The notes: a model not told the origin generated them from the sequence alone. DNA of 64,000 nt from Anderseniella sp039978075 (GCA_039978075.1 JBDWCA010000015.1:326253-390252), one strand, 5' to 3'; shown: positions 1 through 9,247, counted from the first letter of the stretch. Translations and numbers: made by a program.

Positions 1-19
1 AAAACGAGGGAGTAAACTG

Positions 20-1222
20 ATGCGTCGCATGTTGAAAGCTGCCGGGTTTGCGCTGCTAATTCTTGGTATCGCGGCTCTCGGTTATCTGTTTTTTGCGCCC
101 CAGCCAGTGGCTGTCGATCTGGCATCGATTGATCGCGGCCAGCTTGAAGTGACAGTTGATGAGGAAGGCGAGACCCAGGTCAGGGAGATTTACCGGATAT
201 CAGCACCGATTACCGGCAAGCTGGAGCGGGTGGACATCGAAGTGGGCGATCGCGTGCTGGCCGGCCAGCGCATCGCCCGGGTCCGCCCGGTAGACCCGCC
301 CATACGCGATATGCGGTCCAGGCTGGAAATGTCGGCAACCACAAAGGCCGCCGGTGCCGCCGTCCTGCTCGCCGAAGCGCAGGTCAGACAGGCCGAATCG
401 GATCTGAAGTTCGCGCAAAGCGATCTTTCGCGTGCTCAAACGCTTGCCGACAAAGGCGTGATTTCCAGCAGGGCGCGCGAAGAAGCCGAACTCAATTTGA
501 GCGTCAAGCAGGCCGAGGTGCGCAAGGCAGAAGCAGGTCTTGAACTGCGCCGGCGCGAGTTTCAATCGGCTCGGATGCGCGAACTGGAACCAAATCAGAT
601 GCAATTGCAGGGTGCAGAGGACCAGTGCTGCATAGCAATCACGGCACCGTCCGCTGGTGTCGTTCTGAAAGTACTGACCGAAAGTGAACAGGTCGTGCAG
701 GCCGGGACCACCCTGCTTGAGACGGGTGATCCGCACGATCTGGAAATTGTGGTCGACCTGCTTTCATCCGATGCCGTGGGAATTGCCCCGGGCACGCCCG
801 CACGCATTGAAGACTGGGGCGGCGAAGGTGTCCTTGAAGCGACGGTCAGGCGCGTTGATCCGGCCGCGTTTACCAAGGTTTCCGCACTGGGTATTGAAGA
901 ACAACGGGTCAATGTTGTGCTGGATTTTGCTTCAGCGCCGCAGATGTGGCGCGAGCTCGGCCATGCCTTCAAGGTAACCGTTCGCATCATTACGTCTGAC
1001 CGGGACGATGTCTTGAGGATACCGCTTGGCGCACTGTTCAGGCGCGATCAGGACTGGGCCGTTTACACCACAGGCGACGGCCGGGCCAAACTGACGTCGG
1101 TAAAGCTGGGCAAATTCTCCCTGACCCATGCCGAAGCCCTCACAGGGGTCACACAGGAAGATCAGGTCGTGATGTTTCCCAGTGACAGGGTCTCCGACAA
1201 TACAGCGGTTAAACAGCGATAG
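20..1222 (+). CDS. HlyD-family periplasmic adaptor (membrane fusion protein)
   Basis: This is a probable membrane-fusion adaptor that links an inner-membrane transporter to the outer membrane. An N-terminal hydrophobic anchor spans roughly residues 5-28. A biotinyl-lipoyl-like segment follows near residues 55-95 with the pattern ITGKLERVDIEVGD. A long helical hairpin rich in Ala, Glu, Gln and Arg covers about residues 105-195, and a second lipoyl half with beta-barrel segments fills the C-terminal half. At 400 residues it is normal for the family. The start is the ATG just after a GAGGGAG ribosome site at positions 6-12. The transporter partner is not in the window and probably lies to the left. 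The next gene appears to have its own promoter. The family call is secure; the substrate is unknown. Confidence 0.85.
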   Translation: MRRMLKAAGFALLILGIAALGYLFFAPQPVAVDLASIDRGQLEVTVDEEGETQVREIYRISAPITGKLERVDIEVGDRVLAGQRIARVRPVDPPIRDMRSRLEMSATTKAAGAAVLLAEAQVRQAESDLKFAQSDLSRAQTLADKGVISSRAREEAELNLSVKQAEVRKAEAGLELRRREFQSARMRELEPNQMQLQGAEDQCCIAITAPSAGVVLKVLTESEQVVQAGTTLLETGDPHDLEIVVDLLSSDAVGIAPGTPARIEDWGGEGVLEATVRRVDPAAFTKVSALGIEEQRVNVVLDFASAPQMWRELGHAFKVTVRIITSDRDDVLRIPLGALFRRDQDWAVYTTGDGRAKLTSVKLGKFSLTHAEALTGVTQEDQVVMFPSDRVSDNTAVKQR

Positions 1223-1255
1223 GCCACTCAAGTAGGAGCCACCCGCGACCATCCA

Positions 1256-1269
1256 TTGATCTCTATCAA
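1256..1269. promoter_or_regulatory. FNR/FixK-type dyad upstream of the APC permease
   Basis: The sequence TTGATCTCTATCAA is a perfect inverted repeat with the consensus TTGAT-N4-ATCAA recognised by FNR/Anr/FixK regulators. Its centre is about 40 bp before the permease ATG. At the usual -41.5 activation distance the transcript would begin at the start codon itself, so it could act as a repressor site or drive a nearly leaderless mRNA. Two similar dyads occur at 5391 and 10180. Confidence 0.65.
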
Positions 1270-1302
1270 AACTAGGAAATTGAGGTCGGGTAAGCTTTCT
1301 GC

Positions 1303-2547
1303 ATGGAACAGTCCAAGCATGATGCCGCTGAAAGCGCCAAGCCCAGGCTCAAAAGGTCGCTGAATCTTCCCCTGCTCGTGCTTTATGGGCTCGGCACGAC
1401 CATCGGTGCCGGTATTTATGTATTGGTGGGTGCCGCTGCAGGAAGAGCCGGAATTTACGCGCCCATGGCTTTCATTGCAGCAGCCATCGGCATCGCCCCG
1501 ACTGCCGCCACCTACGGCGAACTTGCAAGCCGCTATCCGGTCAGTGCAGGTGAAGCCGCCTACGTCAACGCAGGCTTCGGTTCACGCGCAATGTCTCTCT
1601 TCACAGGATGGCTGGTCATTGTGTCAGGCGTCGTCGCATCAGCAGCCATTGCCATTGGATGTGCCGGGTACATCCGCACCTTCGCAGACCTGCCACTTCC
1701 CCTGGTTGTGACCGTCGTAATTGGAACCATGGGATTGGTCGCCGCCTGGGGCATCGTTGAATCGGTGCTTCTGGCAGCCCTGTTCACCTTGATCGAGGCC
1801 GGTGGTCTACTGATCCTCATCTATGCCGGGTTTGCCCACGAGAGTGACATCATCCTGAGGGTACCGGAAACATTTCCACCCGTCGCAGAACTGGGGATCT
1901 GGCTTGGCATCGCCAATGCCGGCCTGCTGGCCGTTTTCGCCTTCATCGGCTTTGAAGACATGGTCAATGTGGCAGAGGAGACCAAGCGTCCCGGCATCAC
2001 GCTGCCGTGGGCGATCATTCTTACGCTCGCTATCACCACTATACTTTACACCCTCGTTACCATGGTTGCCGTGCTGGCTGTTCCTCCGGCAGAACTTGCC
2101 AGGTCCGAGGCGCCATTGAGCCTGGTCTATGCGCGGCTCACAGGTGCTTCACCGGTCATGATCAGCGGTGTCGCTATTTTTGCTACCGCCAACACAATTC
2201 TGGTGCAATTGATCATGGCCTCCCGGGTGGTCTACGGCATGGCGGAACAAGGCACCATGCCAAGGCTGTTCGCACGTGTGAATGCCGTCACCTGCACGCC
2301 ACTTTTCGCGACTTTTGCAATTGTCACTGCAACACTCGTTCTGGCATTGGGTTTCAATCTGGAACGACTTGCCGAAATGACTTCGCAGATTGTGCTGATA
2401 ATCTGGGCGTTGGCCAATATGGCGCTGGTGTTAATCAAATTGCGTAAAGTTCCTGAGCCAGACGACGCTTTCATTGTGCCGATATGGGTGCCGATGACCG
2501 GCTTCGTGTTTAGCTGTGCGCTCGTGGTTCTTTCAAGCATTCCGTAG
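1303..2547 (+). CDS. APC-superfamily amino acid permease
   Basis: This is a polytopic inner-membrane transporter of the amino acid-polyamine-organocation family, 414 residues with about 11-12 hydrophobic helices. The first helix carries the family signature GTTIGAGIYVLVG near residues 31-43, which forms the unwound substrate site of APC transporters. A short charged N-terminal tail rich in Lys and Arg precedes it. The gene heads a rightward run of four genes (permease, exchanger, BT1-like transporter, ftsH). Its stop shares a base with the next start (TAGTG), implying translational coupling. The ribosome site is weak. An FNR/FixK-type dyad lies just upstream. Substrate specificity cannot be read from the sequence. 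Confidence 0.88.
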   Translation: MEQSKHDAAESAKPRLKRSLNLPLLVLYGLGTTIGAGIYVLVGAAAGRAGIYAPMAFIAAAIGIAPTAATYGELASRYPVSAGEAAYVNAGFGSRAMSLFTGWLVIVSGVVASAAIAIGCAGYIRTFADLPLPLVVTVVIGTMGLVAAWGIVESVLLAALFTLIEAGGLLILIYAGFAHESDIILRVPETFPPVAELGIWLGIANAGLLAVFAFIGFEDMVNVAEETKRPGITLPWAIILTLAITTILYTLVTMVAVLAVPPAELARSEAPLSLVYARLTGASPVMISGVAIFATANTILVQLIMASRVVYGMAEQGTMPRLFARVNAVTCTPLFATFAIVTATLVLALGFNLERLAEMTSQIVLIIWALANMALVLIKLRKVPEPDDAFIVPIWVPMTGFVFSCALVVLSSIP

Positions 2548-3599
2548 TGCCCATGTCTTGGTCAAATGCCCCTCTCTCAGCAAACTTGCTGCTGTTTGTG
2601 ATCTGCGCCGCCAGTGTCTGGCTGGCGGGCAGCGCGCTTGCCCGGTATGCTGACGTCATTGCAGATCGCCGGCACCTGGGCAAAGCGCTGATGGGGCTGG
2701 TGTTCCTGGCTGCTGCAACTGAACTGCCTGAAATTGCCACTACTTTCACTGCCGCGATCAAGAACAATGCCTCGCTCGTACTCGGCAACATGTTTGGTGG
2801 GGTCACCATGCAAACCGCCATACTCGCTGTGGTCGACTTGTTTGTGGTGCGCGGCGTGCTCACCCAATATCCGCGCAAACCAACTCACGCACTTGAAGCA
2901 GCGTTGTTGATCATACTGCTCTCAATACTACTCGGCTTCTGCATCTCCGGTGATGTGGCGATTGGATTCAATATTGGAGTGGGAACGTCGGCACTGGCCA
3001 TTTCCTACATGCTTTGTGTAAAACTGCTGCGCAGTTACGACGAGGAAGGTGACTGGGTGCCTGTCGATCTTCCCGATGGAAACCAACCCACGACGGAGAT
3101 GTTGGCGGACAATTCGGTTGTTGCGGTGACGACAACCACCCTGATCCTGCGCTGTGTCGCGGCTGCAGTTGTCATTCTGGTTTGTGGCGTATTGCTGGTC
3201 CACAGCGCAGAAGCGATCGCCCTGCAGACCGGTCTTGGATCCAGCTTCATCGGTGCAACAATCCTTGCCGCTTCGACGTCTTTACCGGAACTCAGCACGA
3301 CTATTGCAGCAGCCAGGCTCGGTGCCTACACCATGGCCATTTCAAACATTTTTGGTAGTAACCTTATAATGCTTGTTCTGCTGTTTCCCGCTGATGTTTT
3401 GTATCGTGAAGGGCCGATACTCGCTGCAGCAGGCAAAACCGAAATGCTCAACATCATCTTCGGCGTACTGGTCACGGCCATATATGTCGTGGGCCTGCTC
3501 GTTCGGCGCAAACCCAGGATCTTTGGCATGGGTGTTGATTCAGCCTGCGTCCTCACGGTCTACGTGGGTTCCCTCATCGCTCTCTATATTGCACGCTGA
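2547..3599 (+). CDS. Sodium/calcium exchanger-family membrane antiporter
   Basis: This is a member of the CaCA cation antiporter superfamily (YrbG-like), 350 residues and about ten membrane helices. The two inverted alpha-repeats that form the ion pathway are clear: AAATELPEIATT with GNMFGG near residues 53-95, and AASTSLPELSTT with SNIFGSN near residues 235-275. A hydrophilic acidic loop around residues 160-190 separates the halves. The likely start is the GTG overlapping the previous TAG stop; an ATG two codons later is the alternative. It is translationally coupled to the permease. It probably exchanges Ca2+ or another cation for Na+ or H+; the ion is an inference. Confidence 0.85.
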   Translation: MPMSWSNAPLSANLLLFVICAASVWLAGSALARYADVIADRRHLGKALMGLVFLAAATELPEIATTFTAAIKNNASLVLGNMFGGVTMQTAILAVVDLFVVRGVLTQYPRKPTHALEAALLIILLSILLGFCISGDVAIGFNIGVGTSALAISYMLCVKLLRSYDEEGDWVPVDLPDGNQPTTEMLADNSVVAVTTTTLILRCVAAAVVILVCGVLLVHSAEAIALQTGLGSSFIGATILAASTSLPELSTTIAAARLGAYTMAISNIFGSNLIMLVLLFPADVLYREGPILAAAGKTEMLNIIFGVLVTAIYVVGLLVRRKPRIFGMGVDSACVLTVYVGSLIALYIAR

Positions 3600-3683
3600 T
3601 ACCGCATTGACCGAACATGGCAACACGACTGTCGAAATGATGATCCGATCTTGTGCTGCCTGTCGCATCAGCAGGAAAAAACA

Positions 3684-5333
3684 TTGAAAGCACAACAGGT
3701 TGAATGGAAGAGTTTGCTGACGCGATGGTTTGACACCACCATTCTAGACCTCCGCCGTCAGCTACGGTGGTCATTCCTGCCGCCGCTGATGATCTACCTG
3801 GCTGCCGGCATCTCAGGCATCACAGCCATTGTCGGCACTTTTTTCGTCAAGGAATACCTGGGCCTGTCAGCTGCATTTCTTTCCGGACTTGCATTCTGGG
3901 CAGGGCTTCCCTGGGCATTGAAAATGCCCCTTGGCCATCTGGTGGATCTGATCTGGCGCTGGAAGGGACTGTTGGTCTATCTGGGCGCCGGGCTCATCAC
4001 TGCGAGCCTGGCAATCATGTACGCATTGGTAACCAGTGTCGGTTCAATGTCTGCCATCATGTCCGTGGAAGCCTGGTACGTTCTCGCCATGCTGCTGGCA
4101 CCTTGCGGTTATGTGGTGCAGGACGCGGTTGCCGATGCCATGTCGGTCGAGGCGGTACCGCGGATAGATTCTTCGGGAAACGCAATCAGTGAAACTGCTG
4201 CCAAGCAACTGCATACGACCATGCAGACACTGGGGCGCATAGCCCTGATTTTCGGCCTGGTTTGTGTCGCGCTGCTCAACATTTTCATGTTCGCCGGCGT
4301 CGAACAGTCAAACCAGGCCGCAAAGGCTGAAGTTTACGCACAGATATACCTGCTGGCGCTCGCCATTCCTGCAATCTCAATCAGCGGTGTTTTGCTGGCG
4401 GCATTTTTGAAACACAGGCACAGGGCCCGATTGCGGGAAGCCGGCCTGAGTGAACCGGAAATCCGAGCCAGCATTGACCGCCCGGGAGAGGAAACCGAAC
4501 CGAATTACTGGTATTTTGGCGGTGGCTTGGCCTTTGTTGTTCTAACGCTGGCTGTGGGACTGGGCGGCCTCAGGTTTTCCCAGGAGATCGTTTTTCTCGG
4601 ATCGATGACAATCGTCCTTTTTCTCATGTCCAGACTCCTTAAGGAACTGGATATCGACAAGGCCCGCGCACTTGTCGGCACGGCCATCATCATCTTCGTA
4701 TTCAGGGCAGTCCCCCTGCCCGGCCCCGGCGCGACCTGGTTTGAGATTGATGTTCTTGGGTTTGATCAGCAATTCATATCTGTTCTGACCTTGATCACCG
4801 CCGGCCTCACGCTAACGGGAATGATCGTGCTGCGGCCTCTGATCGCCTCAAGAACCATCGCCCATATCGTAGCGTTGCTCACCTTGGCGTCTGGAATTCT
4901 GGCACTACCCAACATCGGACTGTATTATGGCCTGCACCATTGGACCGCGCCATTGACTTTCGGCGTTGTGGATGCCCGGTTCATTGCAATCCTGGATACT
5001 GCAATCGAGTCTCCTCTTGGTCAGATCGCCATGATTCCCATGCTGGCCTGGATAGCAAGGAATGCACCGGACAATCTCAAGGCTACATTTTTCGCGGTCA
5101 TGGCCTCGTTCACCAACCTCGCACTGTCAGCCAGCAGTCTTCTCACAAAACATCTGAACCAACTCTTCGTCGTGGCACGTGACGTGCGCGATCCGGTGTC
5201 CGGCAACATCCTTGTTGCAGCAAACTACGCCTCCCTTGGCTGGTTGCTTATTACGGTGGCACTGATCTCCGTCCTTGCCCCGCTATTAACGATAGCCATG
5301 GTGCAGCGATCCAGATTCCGCACACAAGATTAG
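3684..5333 (+). CDS. Major facilitator transporter, BT1 (folate/biopterin transporter)-like
   Basis: This is a large polytopic membrane protein of about 549 residues with some 12 hydrophobic helices. The early segment, containing YLAAGISGITAI followed by FFVKEYLGLS and KMPLGHLVDLIWRWKG, resembles the BT1 branch of the major facilitator superfamily. The open frame reaches back to 3651, but the preferred start is the TTG at 3684 because an AGGAAAAA ribosome site lies about 7 bases before it. The gene follows the exchanger by about 85 bases and precedes ftsH on the same strand. BT1 members move folates, biopterins or related solutes; the cargo here is unknown. Confidence 0.72.
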   Translation: MKAQQVEWKSLLTRWFDTTILDLRRQLRWSFLPPLMIYLAAGISGITAIVGTFFVKEYLGLSAAFLSGLAFWAGLPWALKMPLGHLVDLIWRWKGLLVYLGAGLITASLAIMYALVTSVGSMSAIMSVEAWYVLAMLLAPCGYVVQDAVADAMSVEAVPRIDSSGNAISETAAKQLHTTMQTLGRIALIFGLVCVALLNIFMFAGVEQSNQAAKAEVYAQIYLLALAIPAISISGVLLAAFLKHRHRARLREAGLSEPEIRASIDRPGEETEPNYWYFGGGLAFVVLTLAVGLGGLRFSQEIVFLGSMTIVLFLMSRLLKELDIDKARALVGTAIIIFVFRAVPLPGPGATWFEIDVLGFDQQFISVLTLITAGLTLTGMIVLRPLIASRTIAHIVALLTLASGILALPNIGLYYGLHHWTAPLTFGVVDARFIAILDTAIESPLGQIAMIPMLAWIARNAPDNLKATFFAVMASFTNLALSASSLLTKHLNQLFVVARDVRDPVSGNILVAANYASLGWLLITVALISVLAPLLTIAMVQRSRFRTQD

Positions 5334-5390
5334 GGTCAGGACCAATTTTACCCACCATACGATTGCTGCCTTTATCTGTTCTCTGCAATC

Positions 5391-5404
5391 TTGACACCGG
5401 TCAA
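5391..5404. promoter_or_regulatory. FNR/FixK-like dyad upstream of ftsH
   Basis: TTGACACCGGTCAA is a perfect palindrome with FNR-family spacing and the variant half-site TTGAC/GTCAA. Its centre is about 64 bp before the ftsH ATG, which fits activation from -41.5 with a leader of about 23 nt. It departs from the strict TTGAT/ATCAA consensus, so the call is less certain than for the other two sites. Confidence 0.45.
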
Positions 5405-5461
5405 TGCCCACCAGCCGGTCGACCTGTTAGTGTTAGAAAACAGGAGCGTCGTGACCGTCTC

Positions 5462-7303
5462 ATGGACAAGAAACAACAGTTCAATTTCAGCTACATTCTT
5501 CTCGCCTTCCTGGCCATAACCGCCATTCAGGTCTGGCTCGGATCGCGCGATGTCACGCAAATCCCCTACAGCGAATACCAGCAATTGCTGACAAGCAAGC
5601 AGCTCACGGACATCGTGGTTTCCGAAAACCGGATCAAGGGCAAGTTCACAACGTCCAGAGATGGCAAAAACTACTTCCAGACCCGCCGGGTTGATCCGGC
5701 TGTTGCCGGTGAACTTGATGCTGCCGGTGTGAAATACACTGGCGCAACGGAATACACCTTTCTCACCACCCTGCTGTCCTGGCTGGTGCCAATGGCGATT
5801 TTCTTCGGTTTGTGGATGTTCGTGTTCCGGCGTATCGCCGAGAAACAGGGCATGGGCGGCATGATGAACATCGGCAAATCCAAGGCGAAGGTGTATGTGG
5901 AAAAAGACACCGGCGTCAGCTTCGAGGACGTGGCGGGAGTCGATGAAGCCAAGATGGAACTCGAGGAAATCGTGTCATTCCTCAAGGACCAGGACAAGTA
6001 TGGCAAGCTCGGCGCTCATGTTCCGAAAGGCGTATTGCTGACCGGACCGCCAGGCACCGGCAAGACACTGCTCGCGCGCGCAGTGGCCGGAGAAGCGGGT
6101 GTCGCGTTCTTTTCCATATCGGGGTCCGAATTTGTCGAGATGTTTGTCGGCGTGGGTGCAGCCAGGGTCAGGGACCTGTTCGAACAGGCCCGCAAATCTG
6201 CTCCCTGCATCATTTTCATTGATGAACTGGACGCGCTCGGCCGCGCACGTGGTTCTCTGGGCAGCTTCGGCGGCGGACACGATGAAAAGGAACAGACCCT
6301 CAATCAGTTGCTGGCCGAACTGGACGGGTTTGATCCTCGGGCCGGTATCGTTCTGCTGGCAGCCACCAACCGGCCGGAGATACTGGACCCCGCCCTGCTG
6401 CGCGCCGGCAGGTTTGACCGCCAGGTGATCGTAGACCGGCCAGACCGTATTGGCCGTGCCGCCATCCTTGTGGTTCACATGCGCAAGATCCAGGCGGGCC
6501 CGGACGCTGATCCGGACAGGATAGCCGCGATCACCCCGGGATTTACCGGAGCAGACCTGGCAAACCTGGTAAATGAAGCCGCCATCTTTGCCACCCGTCG
6601 CAGCGGTGAAAAAGTCACTATGCAGGATTTCACCGAGGCAATGGAGCGTATTGTTGCCGGTTCACAGAAAAAGAGCAGACTGTTGAACCCGTCGGAGCGC
6701 GAACGCGTTGCCTTTCATGAAATGGGCCACGCACTGGTCGCAGCGTCGCTGCCCGGCTCCGACCCGGTCCACAAGGTATCGATCATTCCACGGTCAATCG
6801 GCGCGCTCGGCTACACCCTGCAGCGGCCAACCGAAGACCGCTTCCTGATTACCACGGAAGAACTGAAAAACCGGATGGCGGTTCTGCTGGCCGGGCGCGC
6901 CGCGGAACAGCTCACCTTTGGCGAAATTTCAACCGGCGCTGCCGACGACCTGGTGAAAGTGACCGATATCGCGAAGCAGATTGTCACCCGCTTCGGCATG
7001 ACAACGGAAATTGGCCACGTCGTGCTGGAACAACAGCGCACCAGCTATCTTGGCGAAGCCGTACTTCAAAACACGCCGCGCGACTATTCGGAGGCCACGG
7101 CAAGAGACGTCGATACTGCAGTCAGAAACCTTATTGATGACGCGTACGAGAAAGCCACCGCGACATTGAAAAGGCGTCAAAGGGATTTGAAAAAGGGCGC
7201 TCACCTTCTGCTGGAAAAGGAAACTGTAACGCCGGAAGAGTTTCCGGCACTCAAACCCCAAGCTGGTGCTCGCCACAGCATTGCTGCACAGCATGCAACC
7301 TGA
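5462..7303 (+). CDS. ftsH: ATP-dependent zinc metalloprotease FtsH
   Basis: This is a membrane-anchored AAA+ protease that unfolds and degrades membrane and regulatory proteins. With the ATG at 5462 it is 613 residues long. Two membrane helices (about 10-27 and 100-123) flank a small periplasmic domain. The Walker A GPPGTGKT lies at 195-202, Walker B IIFIDE near 250-255, the arginine-finger region ends near 320, and the zinc site HEMGH is at 419-423. The pore-loop region reads FVG. The loop after Walker B contains GSLGSFGGGHDEKEQT where housekeeping copies usually have GAGLGGGNDEREQT. Its setting beside transporters, not tilS, suggests a second, stress-associated paralogue. That paralogue status is an inference. 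Confidence 0.93.
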   Translation: MDKKQQFNFSYILLAFLAITAIQVWLGSRDVTQIPYSEYQQLLTSKQLTDIVVSENRIKGKFTTSRDGKNYFQTRRVDPAVAGELDAAGVKYTGATEYTFLTTLLSWLVPMAIFFGLWMFVFRRIAEKQGMGGMMNIGKSKAKVYVEKDTGVSFEDVAGVDEAKMELEEIVSFLKDQDKYGKLGAHVPKGVLLTGPPGTGKTLLARAVAGEAGVAFFSISGSEFVEMFVGVGAARVRDLFEQARKSAPCIIFIDELDALGRARGSLGSFGGGHDEKEQTLNQLLAELDGFDPRAGIVLLAATNRPEILDPALLRAGRFDRQVIVDRPDRIGRAAILVVHMRKIQAGPDADPDRIAAITPGFTGADLANLVNEAAIFATRRSGEKVTMQDFTEAMERIVAGSQKKSRLLNPSERERVAFHEMGHALVAASLPGSDPVHKVSIIPRSIGALGYTLQRPTEDRFLITTEELKNRMAVLLAGRAAEQLTFGEISTGAADDLVKVTDIAKQIVTRFGMTTEIGHVVLEQQRTSYLGEAVLQNTPRDYSEATARDVDTAVRNLIDDAYEKATATLKRRQRDLKKGAHLLLEKETVTPEEFPALKPQAGARHSIAAQHAT

Positions 7304-7323
7304 AGCCAGACCCACGATGCATG

Positions 7324-7410
7324 CTATCGCAACGCAAATATCAATATGGTCGCAATCAGCAGCCCGTTGGTTGCCCAGAACGCCATCATGACTCGTGCAT
7401 TTTGTGTCAT
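7324..7410 (-). CDS. Possible 28-residue single-span membrane peptide
   Basis: This is a very short open frame directly behind the ferric-reductase-like gene. An AGGAAGC ribosome site lies immediately before its ATG, in the 12 bases between the reductase stop and this start. The peptide begins MTQNARVMMAFW and continues as an almost uninterrupted hydrophobic stretch ending in a lone Arg, as expected for a one-helix membrane micropeptide. It ends just past the convergent ftsH stop. No family is recognised. The strong ribosome site and operon position argue for translation; the small size leaves real doubt. Confidence 0.4.
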   Translation of the reverse strand: MTQNARVMMAFWATNGLLIATILIFALR

Positions 7411-7422
7411 GCTTCCTGTTTC

Positions 7423-8745
7423 CTAATCATAGTAAAACCGTTCAGACACAATCTGAGAGGCTGGCACACCCCGCGCGATGAGCGCATTTTCGACGACATC
7501 AAGCATGGCGGGCGGACCGCACACCAGATAGAGCCACTGCGACGCGTCTTCAAAGCAGAACACTTTATCAAGCACGGTCTGGTCAATCATGCCCCTGAGG
7601 CCGGTCCACCCGGGCTCCGGCTCGGACACCACCAGTCTCACGTCCCGGTTGTTTTTGCCGCCCAGCAGGTTCAGTTCCTCTTCATAGACAATCTGGTCAG
7701 CCAGGCGATTGCCGTAGAGAATGACCAGCGGTCGCGGGTCATCGTCCTGGTCAAGTTGCCTGGCTATGCCGAGCAGCGGCGCTACGCCGACACCACCGGC
7801 GATCAGTGCAATTCCTTTGCCTGAGCGGCCTTTCAGGGTCAGATTGCCGTGCGGCCCATCCAGGTAGGCGATGGTCCCCGGTAAGACATCGCCTATCTGG
7901 TTGGTAAAATCACCCGCTTGTTTGATGACGAACTGGATGCCGGCCTCATGACCCGGTGCCGAACTGATTGAAAACGGATTTTCATGCAGCGAGAAAGCAC
8001 TATGTCCCAGGTTCAGCCAGACGAACTGACCGGCCTCGAACCGCAATCCTCCACCGGTTTGCGGTTTGATGGTGAGTTCCCAGGTTCGCCGGGCAATCTT
8101 GCGCACTGATGTCACCTGGTATGGCTGAGAGGTCTCTTTGAGAGGCACGATGACATAGCTGTAGACCAGCGAACCCATCGCAAGCATCAAAAGCAATATC
8201 CAGAACCCGGCCAGCACCGGATCCGAGCTGTAACGTCCGGCATGGAGAGTGTGGTGCATAACCATCACAGCGATCAAGGCAGCACCGAAGCCATGCATTA
8301 ATCGCCATGTCTCATAGCGATACGGCAGCTGGTCGCGGAATATGGAAACCAGGACAAGAGCGGGCAAGGCAATCCAGGCAATCAACCCGCTTGCGAGTGA
8401 GCCGACATGCAACCCCAGTGTAAACTGGCGCGACACATCCCACGGCAGCGGAAATGTCAGGAACGGTGTTTGGTACAGGAACGGGTGGACCAGTACGAAC
8501 ACCAGCGCCGTGCGCGCCACAAGCTGGTGTATGCGCATGGTCACATCCATACCGATTCGGCCCGATATCACTCTGAAGCGCCCCGACAAAACAAACTCGA
8601 CCAGAATGATCGCAAATGCAGTCATGGCAAGACCGGATGAAATCTCATCCCAGAACGGGCGCATTGCGCGGTCCTGCAAGACGCTCAGCACAAGCGGCGT
8701 CAGGGTAACCGCAAGGTAGACCGCAATCAGGATCAACGCATGCAT
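7423..8745 (-). CDS. Ferric-reductase-like membrane flavoprotein oxidoreductase
   Basis: This is a membrane electron-transfer flavoprotein of 440 residues. The N-terminal half carries about six membrane helices with histidines typical of the ferric reductase/NOX-like heme-binding domain. The C-terminal half is a ferredoxin-NADP reductase module: the FAD motif NPFSISSAP near residue 255, the NAD(P)-site GGVGVAPLLGIARQ near 317, and CGPPAML near 412. The start has an AGGAG site five bases upstream. It lies in a leftward set with a cytochrome c, a DUF1488 protein and a universal stress protein, below an FNR/FixK box. It likely moves electrons from NAD(P)H across the membrane; the acceptor is unknown. 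Confidence 0.85.
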   Translation of the reverse strand: MHALILIAVYLAVTLTPLVLSVLQDRAMRPFWDEISSGLAMTAFAIILVEFVLSGRFRVISGRIGMDVTMRIHQLVARTALVFVLVHPFLYQTPFLTFPLPWDVSRQFTLGLHVGSLASGLIAWIALPALVLVSIFRDQLPYRYETWRLMHGFGAALIAVMVMHHTLHAGRYSSDPVLAGFWILLLMLAMGSLVYSYVIVPLKETSQPYQVTSVRKIARRTWELTIKPQTGGGLRFEAGQFVWLNLGHSAFSLHENPFSISSAPGHEAGIQFVIKQAGDFTNQIGDVLPGTIAYLDGPHGNLTLKGRSGKGIALIAGGVGVAPLLGIARQLDQDDDPRPLVILYGNRLADQIVYEEELNLLGGKNNRDVRLVVSEPEPGWTGLRGMIDQTVLDKVFCFEDASQWLYLVCGPPAMLDVVENALIARGVPASQIVSERFYYD

Positions 8746-8781
8746 GTTTGCTCCTATGCGGGACCGTTCGCGTTGTGTCGC

Positions 8782-9192
8782 CTATCTCATCACCAACACG
8801 GAACACTGGGCATGGCGCACGACCCGTGCAGCAGTTGAGCCGAGAAAATAATCCTGCAAACCGGGTTTATGCGATCCGATGATGATGAGATCAGCACCGC
8901 ATTCATCGGCTGCGGTCAGGATTGTCGGGCCCGGTTTGCCGGCCCTGACTTCCGCATCCGCCTTTATGCCTGCGGCTCCGACAAGTCCGTCCAGGGTTTG
9001 TCTCGCGGTTGCCATCGCAGTCTTGATCACTTCACCGGGTACCTGGGCTGCAACAAAGGCCGGAACATCGGCTGTGACATTCAACAAGCGTATCCTAGTG
9101 TCTTTGTCAGCCAGTTTCCGGGCAAGATCAATCATTACCCTGCCCCGTTCAATTTCTGACAGGTCAATCGGCAAGAGTATGGATTTGTACAT
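8782..9192 (-). CDS. Universal stress protein, UspA family
   Basis: This is a small cytoplasmic UspA-fold protein of 136 residues. It opens with YKSILLPIDLS and ends with the nucleotide-loop pattern GSHKPGLQDYFLGSTAARVVRHAQCSV, the G-2x-G-9x-G-S/T motif of ATP-binding Usp proteins. Two ATGs compete: the upstream one at 9198 abuts the AGGGAG ribosome site with no spacer, so the ATG at 9192, six bases downstream of it, is preferred. Its placement in an apparent FNR/FixK-controlled group suggests a role in oxygen limitation or redox stress. The family is certain; the specific role is not known. Confidence 0.9.
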   Translation of the reverse strand: MYKSILLPIDLSEIERGRVMIDLARKLADKDTRIRLLNVTADVPAFVAAQVPGEVIKTAMATARQTLDGLVGAAGIKADAEVRAGKPGPTILTAADECGADLIIIGSHKPGLQDYFLGSTAARVVRHAQCSVLVMR

Positions 9193-9247
9193 TTTCATCT
9201 CCCTTCAGACATTGTGGATCAGGCTCAATTCACACATCGGTTGACTG

